Source of the DNA: Pseudomonas oryzagri
GTDB lineage: Bacteria > Pseudomonadota > Gammaproteobacteria > Pseudomonadales > Pseudomonadaceae
Assembly: GCF_020831405.1 (NCBI RefSeq)
Contig: NZ_JAJHPU010000043.1
Location: 310,001 to 374,000 of the forward strand
Direction of reading: 5' to 3'
DNA length: 64,000 bases
Numbering within the stretch: position 1 is the stretch's first letter; every line of letters starts with the position of its first letter. This document shows positions 8,620 to 18,961 of the stretch, one piece after another. A program made the translations under genes and the position numbers. A model generated the notes under the pieces. That model worked only from the letters and a program-made list of their open reading frames with translations, was not told the origin of the DNA and did no database searches.

Positions 8620-9357
8620 ATGTCCCAAGTCAACATGCGCGATATGCTCAAGGCCGGCTGCCACTTCGGTCACCAGACCCGTTACTGGAACCCGAAGATG
8701 GGCAAGTACATTTTCGGCGCGCGCAACAAGATTCACATCATCAACCTGGAAAAGACCCTGCCGATGTTCAACGAGGCCCTGGCCTTCGTTGAGAAGCTGG
8801 CAGCTGGCAAGAACAAGATCCTGTTCGTCGGCACCAAGCGCTCCGCTGGCAAGATCGTTCGCGAAGAAGCGGCCCGTTGCAACATGCCGTTCGTCGATCA
8901 CCGCTGGCTCGGCGGCATGCTGACCAACTACAAGACCATTCGCGCTTCCATCAAGCGTCTGCGCGATCTGGAAACCCAGGCTCAGGACGGCACCTTCGAG
9001 AAGCTGACCAAGAAAGAAGCGCTGATGCGTTCGCGCGATCTGGAAAAGCTGGAGCGCAGCCTGGGCGGTATCAAGGACATGGGCGGCCTGCCGGACGCAC
9101 TGTTCGTGATCGACGTCGACCACGAGCGCATCGCCATCACCGAAGCCAACAAGCTGGGCATCCCGGTCATCGGCGTAGTCGATACCAACAGCAGCCCGGA
9201 AGGCGTGGACTACATTATCCCGGGTAACGACGACGCCATCCGCGCCGTTCAGCTGTACCTGGGCTCCATGGCCGACGCCGTGCTGAGCGGCAAGTCCAAG
9301 GCCGGCGCCGGCGACGAGTTCGTCGAAGAGGCTCCGTCCGAAGCCGCCGAAGGCTGA
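8620..9357 (+). CDS. rpsB: 30S ribosomal protein S2
   Basis: Ribosomal protein S2, 245 residues, part of the small subunit body. The N-terminus [21 protein letters not shown] and the segments IHIINLEKT and [13 protein letters not shown] are classic S2 signatures. The start at 8620 is preceded by GAGGAAGAG; a longer in-frame reading starting near 8443 would read through the regulatory leader and is rejected. A hairpin lies between this gene and tsf. The C-terminal tail is acidic ([13 protein letters not shown]), usual for pseudomonads. Confidence 0.99.
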   Translation: MSQVNMRDMLKAGCHFGHQTRYWNPKMGKYIFGARNKIHIINLEKTLPMFNEALAFVEKLAAGKNKILFVGTKRSAGKIVREEAARCNMPFVDHRWLGGMLTNYKTIRASIKRLRDLETQAQDGTFEKLTKKEALMRSRDLEKLERSLGGIKDMGGLPDALFVIDVDHERIAITEANKLGIPVIGVVDTNSSPEGVDYIIPGNDDAIRAVQLYLGSMADAVLSGKSKAGAGDEFVEEAPSEAAEG

Positions 9358-9389
9358 GCGCACGCGCGCCGTCCAGCGTTATCCGGTGC

Positions 9390-9419
9390 GCAAAAAGGGG
9401 GCTAGGCCCCCTTTTTGCC
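9390..9419 (+). terminator. Hairpin terminator/attenuator between rpsB and tsf
   Basis: CAAAAAGGGGGC and GCCCCCTTTTTG form a perfect 12-bp stem around a TAG loop region, ending in a run of T. It lies about 33 bp after the rpsB stop and 65 bp before tsf. Partial termination here would lower tsf relative to rpsB transcripts, as known for the E. coli rpsB-tsf unit. Confidence 0.85.
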
Positions 9420-9484
9420 ACTTCCGAATTGCTACCCGGCCAGCCGGGTATACAGATTTAGAGCAACTCTAGAGGATTCCCAAC

Positions 9485-10354
9485 ATGGCAGAGATCACTG
9501 CAGCCCTGGTCAAAGAACTGCGCGAGCGTACCGGCCAAGGCATGATGGAGTGCAAGAAGGCTCTGGTTGCCGCCGGTGGCGACATCGAGAAGGCCATCGA
9601 CGACATGCGCGCCTCCGGTGCGATCAAGGCTGCCAAGAAGGCTGGCAACATCGCCGCCGAAGGCGCCATCGCCGTCAAGGTCGCCGCTGACAACAAGTCG
9701 GCCGTGATCATCGAAGTCAACTCGCAGACCGACTTCCTGGCTCTGCAGGACGACTTCAAGGCCTTCGTCGCCGAGAGCATCGAGCAGGCCTTCGCCGAGA
9801 AGCTGACCGACGCTGCCCCGCTGGTCGCCGCTCGCGAGTCGGCCCGCGAAGCCCTGGTGGCCAAGTGCGGCGAGAACGTCAACATCCGTCGCCTGACCCG
9901 CGTCGAGGGCGACGTGATCGGCGCCTACCTGCACGGCCACCGCATCGGTGTGCTGGTGACCCTGAGCGGCGGCAACGCCGAGCTGGCTCGCGACATCGCC
10001 ATGCACGTGGCTGCCAGCAACCCGCAGTTCCTGTCCCCGGCCGAGGTTTCCGAAGAAGCCGTTGCCAAGGAAAAGGAAATCTTCCTGGCCCTGAACGCCG
10101 ACAAGATCGCCGGCAAGCCGGAAAACATCGTCGAGAACATGGTCAAGGGCCGTATCGCCAAGTTCCTCGCCGAGGCCAGCCTGGTCGAGCAGCCCTTCGT
10201 CAAGGATCCGGAAGTCAAGGTCGGTGAGCTGGCCAAGAAGGCCGGTGCCGAAGTCGTTTCCTTCGTGCGCTTCGAAGTGGGCGAGGGCATCGAGAAGGCC
10301 GAAGTCGACTTCGCTGCCGAAGTTGCTGCCCAGGTCGCTGCCAGCCAGCAGTAA
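9485..10354 (+). CDS. tsf: Elongation factor Ts
   Basis: EF-Ts is the guanine nucleotide exchange factor that regenerates EF-Tu-GTP. The 289-residue protein begins MAEITAALVKELRERTGQGM and has the TDFV-type motif as NSQTDFLAL, both family signatures. The dimerisation and core subdomains follow, and the length is typical for Pseudomonas. The start is preceded by AGAGGAT. The gene lies downstream of a terminator hairpin and is followed by a second strong terminator, so it can be a separate transcript as well as part of the rpsB message. Confidence 0.99.
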   Translation: MAEITAALVKELRERTGQGMMECKKALVAAGGDIEKAIDDMRASGAIKAAKKAGNIAAEGAIAVKVAADNKSAVIIEVNSQTDFLALQDDFKAFVAESIEQAFAEKLTDAAPLVAARESAREALVAKCGENVNIRRLTRVEGDVIGAYLHGHRIGVLVTLSGGNAELARDIAMHVAASNPQFLSPAEVSEEAVAKEKEIFLALNADKIAGKPENIVENMVKGRIAKFLAEASLVEQPFVKDPEVKVGELAKKAGAEVVSFVRFEVGEGIEKAEVDFAAEVAAQVAASQQ

Positions 10355-10373
10355 GATGACCTGATGCTGTTGG

Positions 10374-10408
10374 AGAAAAGGCTGCCCGCTTCCGCGCGCA
10401 GCCTTTTC
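10374..10408 (+). terminator. Rho-independent terminator after tsf
   Basis: GAAAAGGCTGC at 10374-10384 pairs with GCAGCCTTTTC at 10398-10408, an 11-bp perfect stem followed by TT. It begins 19 bp after the tsf stop and separates tsf from pyrH. Confidence 0.88.
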
Positions 10409-10563
10409 TTTGCGGCATGGCCGGCACAGGCCTGCCGGAAGTCGAGCAAGGGACGCCGTTTTTTTGTGCCATGGGGGCACGGGTTCTTTTCGGCGCGGTC
10501 AAAGCCGCGTCGGAATGCGAAGAGCGTCGGCTTTTCGCAACATCATACTGCCAGGAGATTCGT

Positions 10564-11298
10564 ATGGCCCAGCTGAGTGGTCGCCAAGCCCGCTACAAAC
10601 GTATTCTGCTCAAGCTCAGCGGAGAGGCGCTGATGGGCAGCGAGGACTTCGGCATCGATCCCAAGGTTCTCGATCGCATGGCCCTGGAAATCGGCCAGTT
10701 GGTGGGCATCGGCGTCCAGGTCGGGTTGGTCATCGGCGGTGGCAATCTGTTCCGCGGCGCGGCGCTGAGCGCGGCGGGCATGGATCGGGTCACCGGTGAC
10801 CACATGGGCATGCTGGCCACGGTGATGAACTCGCTGGCCATGCGCGATGCGCTGGAGCGTTCGAATATCCCCGCCCTGGTCATGTCTGCCATCTCCATGG
10901 TCGGCGTCACCGATCACTACGATCGACGCAAGGCCATGCGCCACCTGCAGAGCGGCGAAGTGGTGATCTTCTCCGCCGGTACCGGCAATCCGTTCTTCAC
11001 TACCGATTCGGCGGCCTGCCTGCGCGGTATCGAGATCAATGCCGACCTGGTGCTCAAAGCCACCAAGGTCGATGGCGTGTACACTGCCGACCCGTTCAAG
11101 GATCCCAATGCCGAAAAGTTCGAGCGTCTCACCTATGATGAGGTGCTCGACCGCAAGCTGGGCGTGATGGACCTGACTGCCATCTGTCTGTGCCGCGATC
11201 ACAAGATGCCGCTGCGGGTGTTCAACATGAACAAGCCCGGAGCCTTGCTTAACATAGTTGTCGGGGGCGCCGAAGGCACCCTGGTCGAGGAGGGTTGA
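10564..11298 (+). CDS. pyrH: UMP kinase
   Basis: Phosphorylates UMP to UDP, feeding RNA, CTP and UDP-sugar synthesis. The 244-residue amino-acid-kinase-fold protein starts [20 protein letters not shown]. It contains the phosphate-binding [10 protein letters not shown] and the later [13 protein letters not shown], all characteristic of bacterial PyrH hexamers. The start at 10564 follows CAGGAGATTCGT; in-frame codons upstream are rejected because they read the tsf terminator region. The ~150-bp leader contains a second small hairpin near 10465-10480. It ends 2 bp before frr. PyrG, downstream in this window, uses its pathway product. Confidence 0.98.
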   Translation: MAQLSGRQARYKRILLKLSGEALMGSEDFGIDPKVLDRMALEIGQLVGIGVQVGLVIGGGNLFRGAALSAAGMDRVTGDHMGMLATVMNSLAMRDALERSNIPALVMSAISMVGVTDHYDRRKAMRHLQSGEVVIFSAGTGNPFFTTDSAACLRGIEINADLVLKATKVDGVYTADPFKDPNAEKFERLTYDEVLDRKLGVMDLTAICLCRDHKMPLRVFNMNKPGALLNIVVGGAEGTLVEEG

Positions 11299-11300
11299 GA

Positions 11301-11858
11301 ATGATCAACGAGATCAAGAAGGACGCGCAGGAGCGCATGAAGAAGTCGCTGGAGTCGCTGGATCACGCCTTTGCCAAGATCCGCACCGGCCGTGCCCACC
11401 CGAGCATCCTGGACAGCGTCATGGTGTCCTACTACGGCGCCGACACCCCGCTGCGCCAGGTGGCCAACGTGGTTGCCGAAGATTCGCGCACCCTGGCCCT
11501 GACCGTGTTCGACAAGAGCATGATCCAGGCCGTCGAGAAGGCCATCATGACTTCCGATCTGGGGCTCAACCCGGCGACCGCCGGCACCACCATCCGTGTG
11601 CCGATGCCGGCACTGACCGAGGAAACCCGCAAGGGCTACACCAAGCAGGCCCGCGCCGAGGCGGAGAGCGCCCGCGTGGCGATTCGCAACATCCGCCGCG
11701 ATGCCCTGGCCCAGCTCAAGGATCTGGTCAAGGAGAAGGAAATCAGCGAAGACGAAGAGCGTCGTGCGGCCGATGAAGTGCAGAAGCTCACCGACAAGGC
11801 TGTCGGTGACGTCGAGAAGGCCCTGGAGGCCAAGGAAGCCGATCTGATGGCCGTCTGA
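11301..11858 (+). CDS. frr: Ribosome recycling factor
   Basis: Frr splits post-termination ribosomes together with EF-G. The 185-residue protein is the normal size and starts [18 protein letters not shown]. The conserved [10 protein letters not shown] and [17 protein letters not shown] mark the two ends of the three-helix bundle. The ATG at 11301 is used; a TTG two codons upstream overlaps the pyrH stop and is less likely. The ribosome site GAGGAGGG lies at the end of pyrH. Confidence 0.98.
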   Translation: MINEIKKDAQERMKKSLESLDHAFAKIRTGRAHPSILDSVMVSYYGADTPLRQVANVVAEDSRTLALTVFDKSMIQAVEKAIMTSDLGLNPATAGTTIRVPMPALTEETRKGYTKQARAEAESARVAIRNIRRDALAQLKDLVKEKEISEDEERRAADEVQKLTDKAVGDVEKALEAKEADLMAV

Positions 11859-11874
11859 CGGCCGGATGAGAGTC

Positions 11875-12633
11875 ATGGACAAGACAATGCAAGTCGCCTC
11901 GGTGCCGCGGCATGTCGCCATCATCATGGATGGCAACAACCGCTGGGCGAAGAAGCGCTTCATGCCCGGCGTCGCCGGCCACAAGGCCGGCGTCGACGCG
12001 GTGCGCTCGGTGATCGAGGTATGCGCGGAGGCGGGCGTCGAGGTGCTGACCCTGTTCGCCTTCTCCAGCGAGAACTGGCAGCGCCCGGCGGACGAAGTCG
12101 GTGCGCTGATGGAGCTGTTTCTCATCGCCTTGCGCCGCGAGGTGAAGAGGCTTGCGGCCCATGGCATCCGCCTGCGCATCCTCGGCGAGCGCGCGCGCTT
12201 CCAGCCCGAGTTGCAAAAAGCGATGGCCGAGGCCGAGGCGCAGACCGCCGAAGGCGGCGGCATGTTGCTGCAGGTGGCGGCCAACTATGGCGGTCAGTGG
12301 GATATCACCCAGGCTGCGCAGCGCCTGGCGCGCGAGGTGGCGGCCGGTCACCTGCCGGTCGACGAGATCACTCCCGATTTGCTGCAGCGTTGCCTGACGA
12401 CCGGCGAGCAACCGCCGGTCGATCTGTGCATTCGCACCGGCGGTGAGCAGCGCATCAGCAATTTCCTGCTCTGGCAGGTGGCCTACGCCGAACTGTACTT
12501 CTCCGAGCTGCTCTGGCCGGACTTCAAGCATGAGGCCATGCGCGCGGCGCTGGCCGATTTTTCCCGGCGTCAGCGCCGCTTTGGCAAGACCAGTGAGCAG
12601 GTTGCCGCGGAACAACGGAAGCCCACATGCTGA
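11875..12633 (+). CDS. uppS: Undecaprenyl diphosphate synthase (cis-prenyltransferase)
   Basis: Makes the C55 lipid carrier for peptidoglycan and O-antigen by eight cis condensations of IPP onto FPP. The 252-residue protein holds the motif HVAIIMDGNNRWAKKR with catalytic Asp19, then FAFSSENWQRP and the C-terminal RTGGEQRISNFLLWQ. The start at 11875 gives MDKTMQVAS, matching what I recall of the P. aeruginosa protein; ATG at 11866 would add three residues. It overlaps the cdsA start by 7 bases. It is clustered with dxr and ispD, which supply its isoprenoid precursors. Confidence 0.97.
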   Translation: MDKTMQVASVPRHVAIIMDGNNRWAKKRFMPGVAGHKAGVDAVRSVIEVCAEAGVEVLTLFAFSSENWQRPADEVGALMELFLIALRREVKRLAAHGIRLRILGERARFQPELQKAMAEAEAQTAEGGGMLLQVAANYGGQWDITQAAQRLAREVAAGHLPVDEITPDLLQRCLTTGEQPPVDLCIRTGGEQRISNFLLWQVAYAELYFSELLWPDFKHEAMRAALADFSRRQRRFGKTSEQVAAEQRKPTC

Positions 12634-13442
12634 AACAGCGCATCATCACCGCCCTGTGGCTGCTGCCGCTCGCCCTGGGTGGCTTCTTTTTGCTGCACGG
12701 TGGCTGGTTTGCCCTGTTCATCGGTCTCATCGTCTGTGCCGGGGGCTGGGAGTGGGCGCGTCTCGCCGGCCTTGAGGCGCAACCGCTGCGCCTGGGCTAT
12801 GCCGGGGCGGTGGCGGTGCTGTTGCTGGTGCTCTATCAGCTGCCGCAGCTGGCCGGGCTGGTGCTGACGCTGGCGGTGCTCTGGTGGCTGGCCGCCATCG
12901 GTCTGGTGCTCGGCTATCCGGCCAGCAGTCGGTTCTGGCAGGCGCTACCGGTGCGCCTGGCGATTGGTCTGCTGATCCTGCTGCCGGCCTGGCAGGGCCT
13001 GCTGCTGCTCAAAGAGTGGCCGCAGGGCAACAGCCTGATCCTCGCGGTGATGCTGCTGGTGTGGACGGCGGATATCGGCGCCTACTTCAGTGGTCGGCGT
13101 TTCGGCCGGCGCAAGCTGGCGCTGCAGGTCAGTCCGGGCAAGAGCTGGGAGGGGCTGTATGGCGGCCTGGCCGGCAGTCTGGCGCTGACCCTGCTGGTCG
13201 GGCTGTACCGCGACTGGACGGCGCGCGATCTGCTGATGGCGCTGCTCGGCGCGGCACTGGTGGTGTTGATTTCGGTGGTCGGCGATCTGACCGAGAGCAT
13301 GTTCAAGCGTCAGTCCGGCATCAAAGACAGCAGCAACCTGCTGCCCGGGCACGGCGGCGTGCTGGATCGTATCGACAGCCTGACGGCGGCGGTGCCGATG
13401 TTCGCCGTGCTGCTCTGGCTGCATGGCTGGGGTAGCCTGTGA
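12627..13442 (+). CDS. cdsA: Phosphatidate cytidylyltransferase (CDP-diglyceride synthase)
   Basis: An integral membrane enzyme that converts phosphatidic acid and CTP to CDP-diacylglycerol, the branch point for all phospholipids. The 271-residue protein has about seven or eight hydrophobic segments. The signature [20 protein letters not shown] followed by GVLDRIDSL near the C-terminus is diagnostic. It overlaps uppS by 7 bases and its stop overlaps the GTG start of dxr. Confidence 0.97.
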   Translation: MLKQRIITALWLLPLALGGFFLLHGGWFALFIGLIVCAGGWEWARLAGLEAQPLRLGYAGAVAVLLLVLYQLPQLAGLVLTLAVLWWLAAIGLVLGYPASSRFWQALPVRLAIGLLILLPAWQGLLLLKEWPQGNSLILAVMLLVWTADIGAYFSGRRFGRRKLALQVSPGKSWEGLYGGLAGSLALTLLVGLYRDWTARDLLMALLGAALVVLISVVGDLTESMFKRQSGIKDSSNLLPGHGGVLDRIDSLTAAVPMFAVLLWLHGWGSL

Positions 13443-14620
13443 AACAGATAACCGTCCTCGGCGCGACCGGGTCCATCGGTCTTTCCACCCTTGACGTCAT
13501 CGCCCGTCACCCGCACGACTACCGTGCGTTCGCCCTGACCGGCTTCAGCCGGCTGGCCGAGCTGGAACGCTTGTGCCTGCTGCACCGGCCGCGCTATGCG
13601 GTGGTGCCGACGGTCGAGGCGGCCGCTGCCCTGCAGGGTAGCTTGCGCGCCGCCGCGGTCGATACCGAGGTGCTGGTCGGCGAGGCCGGCTTGTGCGAAG
13701 TGGCCGCCCATCCCGAGGTGGACGCGGTGATGGCGGCCATCGTCGGTGCGGCCGGCCTCCAGCCGACCCTGGCGGCGGTACAGGCCGGCAAGCGCGTGCT
13801 GCTCGCCAACAAGGAGGCGCTGGTGATGTCCGGCGCGCTGTTCATGCAGGCGGTGCAGGCGCACGGCGCCGAGCTGCTGCCGATCGACAGCGAGCACAAT
13901 GCCATCTTCCAGTGCATGCCCGGCGACTATGCGCGTGGCCTCGGCAAGGTCGGCGTGCGCCGCATCCTGCTCACCGCCTCCGGCGGCCCGTTCCGCAGCT
14001 GGCCGCTGGAGCGCATCGGCGAAGCGACGCCCCAGCAGGCCTGCGCCCATCCCAACTGGGCGATGGGCCGCAAGATCTCGGTCGATTCGGCGAGCATGAT
14101 GAACAAGGGGCTGGAGCTGATCGAGGCCTGCTGGCTGTTCGATGCCTCTCCGGCCCAGGTCGAGGTGGTGATCCACCCGCAGAGCGTGATCCATTCGCTG
14201 GTCGACTACGTCGACGGCTCGGTGCTGGCGCAGCTCGGCAATCCGGACATGCGCACGCCCATCGCCCATGCCCTGGCCTGGCCGCGGCGCATCGACTCCG
14301 GGGTGGCGCCGCTGGATCTGTTCGCCATCGCTCGTCTCGACTTCGAGGCGCCGGACGAGCGGCGTTTCCCCTGCCTGAAGCTGGCGCGCCAGGCCGCCGA
14401 GGCGGGCGGCACGGTGCCGGCGCTGCTCAATGCCGCCAACGAAGTGGCGGTGGCGGCATTCCTTGACGAGCGCATCCGCTTCGATGACATTGCCCGAATG
14501 ATCGAGGCGGTGTTGAACCGCATTCCCGGTGTCGCCGTCCAGGAACTGGGCGCGGTGCTGCAGGCCGATGCCGACGCGCGCACCGTCGCGCAGGACTGGC
14601 TGGGCCGCTACGGACGCTGA
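13439..14620 (+). CDS. dxr: 1-deoxy-D-xylulose 5-phosphate reductoisomerase
   Basis: The first committed step of the MEP isoprenoid pathway, converting DXP to MEP with NADPH. The 393-residue protein opens with the nucleotide-binding [14 protein letters not shown]. It also has the metal/substrate motifs [10 protein letters not shown] and ASGGPFR, and [21 protein letters not shown]. It starts with GTG at 13439, overlapping the cdsA stop. IspD, the next pathway step but one, is also in the window at 33.5 kb. Confidence 0.98.
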   Translation: MKQITVLGATGSIGLSTLDVIARHPHDYRAFALTGFSRLAELERLCLLHRPRYAVVPTVEAAAALQGSLRAAAVDTEVLVGEAGLCEVAAHPEVDAVMAAIVGAAGLQPTLAAVQAGKRVLLANKEALVMSGALFMQAVQAHGAELLPIDSEHNAIFQCMPGDYARGLGKVGVRRILLTASGGPFRSWPLERIGEATPQQACAHPNWAMGRKISVDSASMMNKGLELIEACWLFDASPAQVEVVIHPQSVIHSLVDYVDGSVLAQLGNPDMRTPIAHALAWPRRIDSGVAPLDLFAIARLDFEAPDERRFPCLKLARQAAEAGGTVPALLNAANEVAVAAFLDERIRFDDIARMIEAVLNRIPGVAVQELGAVLQADADARTVAQDWLGRYGR

Positions 14621-14636
14621 GTCCGGAGGTATCCTG

Positions 14637-15989
14637 ATGAGCGCGCTGTATATGATCGTCGGCACCCTGGTCGCCCTGGGCGTGCTGGTCACTTTCCACG
14701 AATTCGGCCACTTCTGGGTGGCGCGGCGCTGCGGAGTGAAGGTGCTGCGCTTCTCGGTAGGCTTCGGCATGCCCCTGCTGCGCTGGCATGACCGTCACGG
14801 CACCGAGTTCGTCGTCGCCGCGGTGCCGCTGGGCGGCTACGTCAAGATGCTCGACGAGCGCGAGGGCGAGGTTCCGCCGGCGCTCCTTGAGCACGCCTTC
14901 AACCGCAAGAGCGTCGGCCAGCGCTTCGCCATCGTGGCGGCGGGGCCGGTGGCCAACTTCCTGCTCGCCCTGCTGTTCTTCTGGGTTCTCGCCATGCTCG
15001 GCGGGCAACAGGTGCGCCCGGTGGTCGGGAGCGTCGCGGCCGGCAGCCTGGCCGCGCAGGCCGGAGTGCAGCCGGGAGCCGAGGTGCTGGCGGTGGACGG
15101 CGAGCCGGCCCGCGGCTGGAACGAGGTCAACCTGCAGCTGATCCGCCGCCTCGGCGAAAGCGGCAGCCTGCGCCTGCGCCTGCTCGAACCGGGTTCGACC
15201 ATGGAGAGCGAGCGCAGCCTCCAGCTGGACGCCTGGCTGCGTGGCGTCGAGGAGCCCGATCCGCTGGAAGCGCTCGGCATTCGCCCGTGGCGGCCGCAGA
15301 TCGCTCCCGTGCTGGCCCAGCTGGATCCGGAAGGGCCGGCGCAGGCTGGCGGCCTGCAGCTTGGCGACCGACTGCTGAGCATCGATGGGGCGGCTCTGGA
15401 TGACTGGCAGCAGGTGATCGACGCCGTGCGCGCGCAGCCCGGGCAGCGGGTGAGCTTCATGGTCGAGCGCGACGGCAAGACCTTCGAACTTGCCCTGACC
15501 CTGGCGGCGCGGGGCGAGGGTGAGGCGCGCAGCGGCTATCTCGGTGCCGGGGTGAGCGGCGGCGAATGGCCGGCGGAGATGCTCCGCGAGGCGCGCTACG
15601 GGCCGCTGGAAGCCGTGGCCGAGAGCCTCCGGCGCACCTGGTCGATGAGCCTGATGACCCTTGATTCGATTGGCAAGATGTTGTTCGGCGAGCTCTCGGT
15701 AAAAAACTTGAGTGGCCCGATAACGATTGCTAAAGTGGCGGGCGCTTCGGCCCAGTCCGGGGTGGGGGATTTCCTGAACTTCCTTGCCTATCTGAGTATC
15801 AGCCTCGGCGTGCTCAACCTGTTGCCGATCCCCGTTCTCGATGGCGGGCACCTGCTCTTCTATCTGGTCGAGTGGGCCCGCGGCCGGCCGCTGTCGGAGC
15901 GAGTGCAGGCGCTCGGTGTGCAGATTGGCATCAGTCTGGTCATCGGTCTGATGCTGCTCGCGCTGTTTAATGACATCAGCCGGCTGTAA
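14637..15989 (+). CDS. rseP: Site-2 zinc metalloprotease RseP (MucP), sigma-E pathway
   Basis: An inner-membrane intramembrane protease that cleaves the anti-sigma factor RseA/MucA after the site-1 cut, releasing sigma-E/AlgU. The 450-residue protein has H21-E22-F-G-H25 in the first transmembrane segment and NLLPIPVLDG with Asp402 in a C-terminal segment, the three zinc ligands. Two PDZ domains lie between, roughly residues 110-200 and 205-290. The ATG at 14637 follows CGGAGG at a normal distance; longer readings enter dxr. It sits between dxr and bamA, so the protease that transmits outer-membrane protein stress is next to the assembly machine it guards. A terminator follows. Confidence 0.98.
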   Translation: MSALYMIVGTLVALGVLVTFHEFGHFWVARRCGVKVLRFSVGFGMPLLRWHDRHGTEFVVAAVPLGGYVKMLDEREGEVPPALLEHAFNRKSVGQRFAIVAAGPVANFLLALLFFWVLAMLGGQQVRPVVGSVAAGSLAAQAGVQPGAEVLAVDGEPARGWNEVNLQLIRRLGESGSLRLRLLEPGSTMESERSLQLDAWLRGVEEPDPLEALGIRPWRPQIAPVLAQLDPEGPAQAGGLQLGDRLLSIDGAALDDWQQVIDAVRAQPGQRVSFMVERDGKTFELALTLAARGEGEARSGYLGAGVSGGEWPAEMLREARYGPLEAVAESLRRTWSMSLMTLDSIGKMLFGELSVKNLSGPITIAKVAGASAQSGVGDFLNFLAYLSISLGVLNLLPIPVLDGGHLLFYLVEWARGRPLSERVQALGVQIGISLVIGLMLLALFNDISRL

Positions 15990-16004
15990 CTTGCCATGCA
16001 TTGC

Positions 16005-16036
16005 GGAGCTGCCGCCTGTGGCGGCAGTTCCTTTTT
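16005..16036 (+). terminator. Rho-independent terminator between rseP and bamA
   Basis: GGAGCTGCCGCC at 16005-16016 pairs with GGCGGCAGTTCC at 16020-16031 around a TGT loop with one mismatch, followed by TTTTT at 16032-16036. It divides the superoperon, implying that bamA has a promoter of its own or relies on read-through. Confidence 0.88.
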
Positions 16037-16065
16037 AGTCAGTCTGAAAAGATAGAAAGGACTTC

Positions 16066-18411
16066 ATGAAACGCTTGTTGCTACCGGCGGTTATTGCCGC
16101 GCTGATGACCGCCGAGGTTCACGCCGAGTCCTTCACCATCTCCGATATCCGCGTCAACGGCCTGCAACGGGTCTCCGCCGGCAGCGTGTTTGGCGCCCTG
16201 CCGCTCAATGTAGGCGATGCGGTCGACGACAATCGCCTGGTGGACGCCACCCGCTCCCTGTTCAAGACCGGTTTCTTCCAGGATATCCGCCTGGGTCGCG
16301 AGGGCAACGTACTGGTGGTCGACGTGGTCGAGCGCCCGTCCATCTCGGCGATCGAGATCGAGGGTAACAAGGCCATCTCCACCGAGGATCTGCTCAAGGG
16401 GCTCAAGCAGTCGGGCCTGGCCGAAGGCGAGATCTTCCAGCAGGCGACCCTCGAAGGCGTGCGCAACGAGCTGCAGCGCCAGTACGTGGCCCAGGGCCGC
16501 TACTCGGCCACCATCGAGACCAAGGTGGAGTCCCAGCCGCGCAACCGGGTGGCGCTGAAGATCGAGATCAACGAGGGTTCGGTCGCCGCCATTCAGCACA
16601 TCAACGTCGTCGGCAACAAGGTGTTCTCCACCGAGGAACTGACCGGCCTGTTCGAGCTGCGCACCACCAACTGGCTGTCGTTCATCCGCAACGACGACAA
16701 GTATTCCCGCGAGAAATTGTCCGGCGACCTCGAGCGCCTGCGCTCCTACTACCTGGATCGCGGCTACATCAACATGGACATCACCTCGACCCAGGTGTCC
16801 ATCACGCCGGACAAGAAGCACGTCTACGTCACCGTCAACATCGACGAGGGCGAGAAGTACACGATCCGCGACGTCAAGCTGGCCGGCGACCTGCGCGTGC
16901 CGGAAGAGGAAGTGCGCAAGCTGCTGCTGGTCAAGGAAGGCCAGGTGTTCTCGCGCAAGGTGATGACCAGCACCTCCGAGCTGATCACCCGCCGCCTCGG
17001 CAACGAGGGCTATACCTTCGCCAACGTCAACGGTATTCCCGAACCGCACGACGACGACCATACCGTGTCGGTGACCTTCGCCGTCGATCCGGGCAAGCGC
17101 GCCTACGTCAACCGCATCAACTTCCGCGGCAACACCAAGACCGAGGACGAGGTGCTGCGCCGCGAGATGCGCCAGATGGAAGGCGGCTGGGCTTCCACCT
17201 ACCTGATCGACCAGTCCAAGACCCGCCTCGAGCGCCTGGGCTACTTCAAGGAAGTCAACGTCGAGACTCCGGCGGTACCGGGAGCCGACGACCAGATCGA
17301 CGTCAACTACAGCGTCGAGGAGCAGCCGTCCGGCTCGATCACCGCCAGCGTCGGTTTCGCCCAGAGCGCCGGCCTGATCCTCGGTGGCTCGATCAGCCAG
17401 AACAACTTCCTGGGAACCGGCAACAAGGTCAACATCGGCCTCAACCGCAGCGAATACCAGACCCGCTACAACTTCGGCTTCACCGACCCCTACTGGACCG
17501 AAGACGGCGTCAGCCTCGGCTACAACATGTTCTACCGCACCACCGACTACGACGACTACGACGTCGACGTGTCGACCTACTCGGTGGACAGCCTCGGCGC
17601 CGGCGTCAACCTCGGCTATCCGATCAGTGAAACCTCGCGTCTGACCTATGGCCTGTCGGCGCAGCAGGACGACATCAGCCCCGGCGACTACACCGTCCAG
17701 GAAATTTTCGACTTCATCGAGCAGGAAGGCGACAGCTACACCAACTTCAAGGGCTCGATCGGCTGGTCGGAGTCGACCTTGAACCGCGGCGTGTTCGCCA
17801 ACCGTGGTCATTCGCAGAGCCTGCAGGGCGAAATCACCCTGCCGGGCAGCGACTTGTCGTTCTATCGCATCGACTACAGCGGTCAGATCTTCGCGCCGCT
17901 GTGGAAGAAGGACTATGCGCTGCGCTTCCATACCCGTCTGGGCTACGCCGACAGCTATGGTTCCACCAGCGAACTGCCGTTCTACGAGCACTATTACGCC
18001 GGCGGCTTCAACTCGGTGCGCGGCTTCGAGGACAGCAGCCTCGGCCCGCGCAGTACCCCGAACGCGGCCGACCCGGACCAGGATCCGCAAGCCTTCGGCG
18101 GCAACGTGCTGGTGCAGGGCGGCGCGGAGTTCCTGTTCCCGATGCCCTTCGTCAAGGACCAGCGTTCCCTGCGTACCGTACTGTTCTGGGACGTTGGCAA
18201 CGTATTCGACACCAACTGCAGCAGCGCCCAGGAAGCGCGCGGCGAGGTCGGCTGCGACCTCGGCCTCAGCGACATGGCCAGTTCGGTGGGTGTCGGCCTG
18301 ACCTGGTTGACCGCCCTCGGTCCGCTAAGCTTCAGTCTCGGCATGCCGGTCAAGGAACCGGAGAACTCCGATACCCAGGTATTCCAGTTCTCTCTGGGAC
18401 AGACTTTCTAA
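16066..18411 (+). CDS. bamA: Outer membrane protein assembly factor BamA
   Basis: The central BAM component that inserts beta-barrel proteins into the outer membrane. The 781-residue precursor has a signal peptide ([20 protein letters not shown], cleavage after AHA-like VHA). Five POTRA domains follow to about residue 420, beginning [14 protein letters not shown], and then a 16-strand barrel with the conserved VRGF motif ([13 protein letters not shown]). The final residue is Phe, as required for BAM substrates. The start at 16066 has AAAGGA upstream. It is followed by skp and the lpxD-fabZ-lpxA-lpxB genes. Confidence 0.98.
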   Translation: MKRLLLPAVIAALMTAEVHAESFTISDIRVNGLQRVSAGSVFGALPLNVGDAVDDNRLVDATRSLFKTGFFQDIRLGREGNVLVVDVVERPSISAIEIEGNKAISTEDLLKGLKQSGLAEGEIFQQATLEGVRNELQRQYVAQGRYSATIETKVESQPRNRVALKIEINEGSVAAIQHINVVGNKVFSTEELTGLFELRTTNWLSFIRNDDKYSREKLSGDLERLRSYYLDRGYINMDITSTQVSITPDKKHVYVTVNIDEGEKYTIRDVKLAGDLRVPEEEVRKLLLVKEGQVFSRKVMTSTSELITRRLGNEGYTFANVNGIPEPHDDDHTVSVTFAVDPGKRAYVNRINFRGNTKTEDEVLRREMRQMEGGWASTYLIDQSKTRLERLGYFKEVNVETPAVPGADDQIDVNYSVEEQPSGSITASVGFAQSAGLILGGSISQNNFLGTGNKVNIGLNRSEYQTRYNFGFTDPYWTEDGVSLGYNMFYRTTDYDDYDVDVSTYSVDSLGAGVNLGYPISETSRLTYGLSAQQDDISPGDYTVQEIFDFIEQEGDSYTNFKGSIGWSESTLNRGVFANRGHSQSLQGEITLPGSDLSFYRIDYSGQIFAPLWKKDYALRFHTRLGYADSYGSTSELPFYEHYYAGGFNSVRGFEDSSLGPRSTPNAADPDQDPQAFGGNVLVQGGAEFLFPMPFVKDQRSLRTVLFWDVGNVFDTNCSSAQEARGEVGCDLGLSDMASSVGVGLTWLTALGPLSFSLGMPVKEPENSDTQVFQFSLGQTF

Positions 18412-18455
18412 GCCCGCGGGCTCATTATCCAAGCGATTCGTTGCAGGAGTTCATT

Positions 18456-18959
18456 GTGCGCAAGTTGACTCAAGTTGTACTGATGGCCGCCGCTCTGCTG
18501 AGCATGCCTGCCTTCGCCGAGATGAAGGTGGCGGTCCTCAACTATCAAATGGCCCTGCTCGAATCGGATGCGGCGAAGAAATACGCCGTCGACGCCGAGA
18601 AGAAGTTCGGTCCCCAGCTTGACCGTCTGAAGACCCTGGAGAGCGACGCCAAGCGCATCCAGGACCGCCTGATGAAGGAAGGCGAGAAGCTGCAGACCAG
18701 CGAGCGCGAGCGCCTCGAGCTCGAGTTCAAGCAGAAGGCTCGTGACTTCCAGTTCCAGTCCAAGGAACTCAACGAGGCCAAGGCCATCGCCGACCGCGAC
18801 ATGCTCAAGCAGCTCAAGCCGAAGCTGGACCAGGCGGTCGAAGAAGTGATCAAGCAGGGCAACTATGACCTGGTGCTGGAACGTGGGGCAGTGGTGGAGG
18901 TCAAGCCGCAGTTCGACATCACCAAGCAGGTGATCGAGCGCATGAACAAGCTGCGCTAA
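18456..18959 (+). CDS. skp: Periplasmic chaperone Skp (OmpH)
   Basis: A holdase that keeps outer-membrane proteins soluble in the periplasm on the way to BamA. The 167-residue precursor begins with GTG at 18456, preceded by GCAGGAG. It has a signal peptide ending AFA ([14 protein letters not shown]). The remainder is a long charged coiled coil typical of the jellyfish-shaped trimer, closing with [21 protein letters not shown]. An ATG-only choice would remove the signal peptide, so the GTG start is well supported. It is between bamA and lpxD, the usual arrangement. Confidence 0.96.
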   Translation: MRKLTQVVLMAAALLSMPAFAEMKVAVLNYQMALLESDAAKKYAVDAEKKFGPQLDRLKTLESDAKRIQDRLMKEGEKLQTSERERLELEFKQKARDFQFQSKELNEAKAIADRDMLKQLKPKLDQAVEEVIKQGNYDLVLERGAVVEVKPQFDITKQVIERMNKLR

Positions 18960-18961
18960 TC

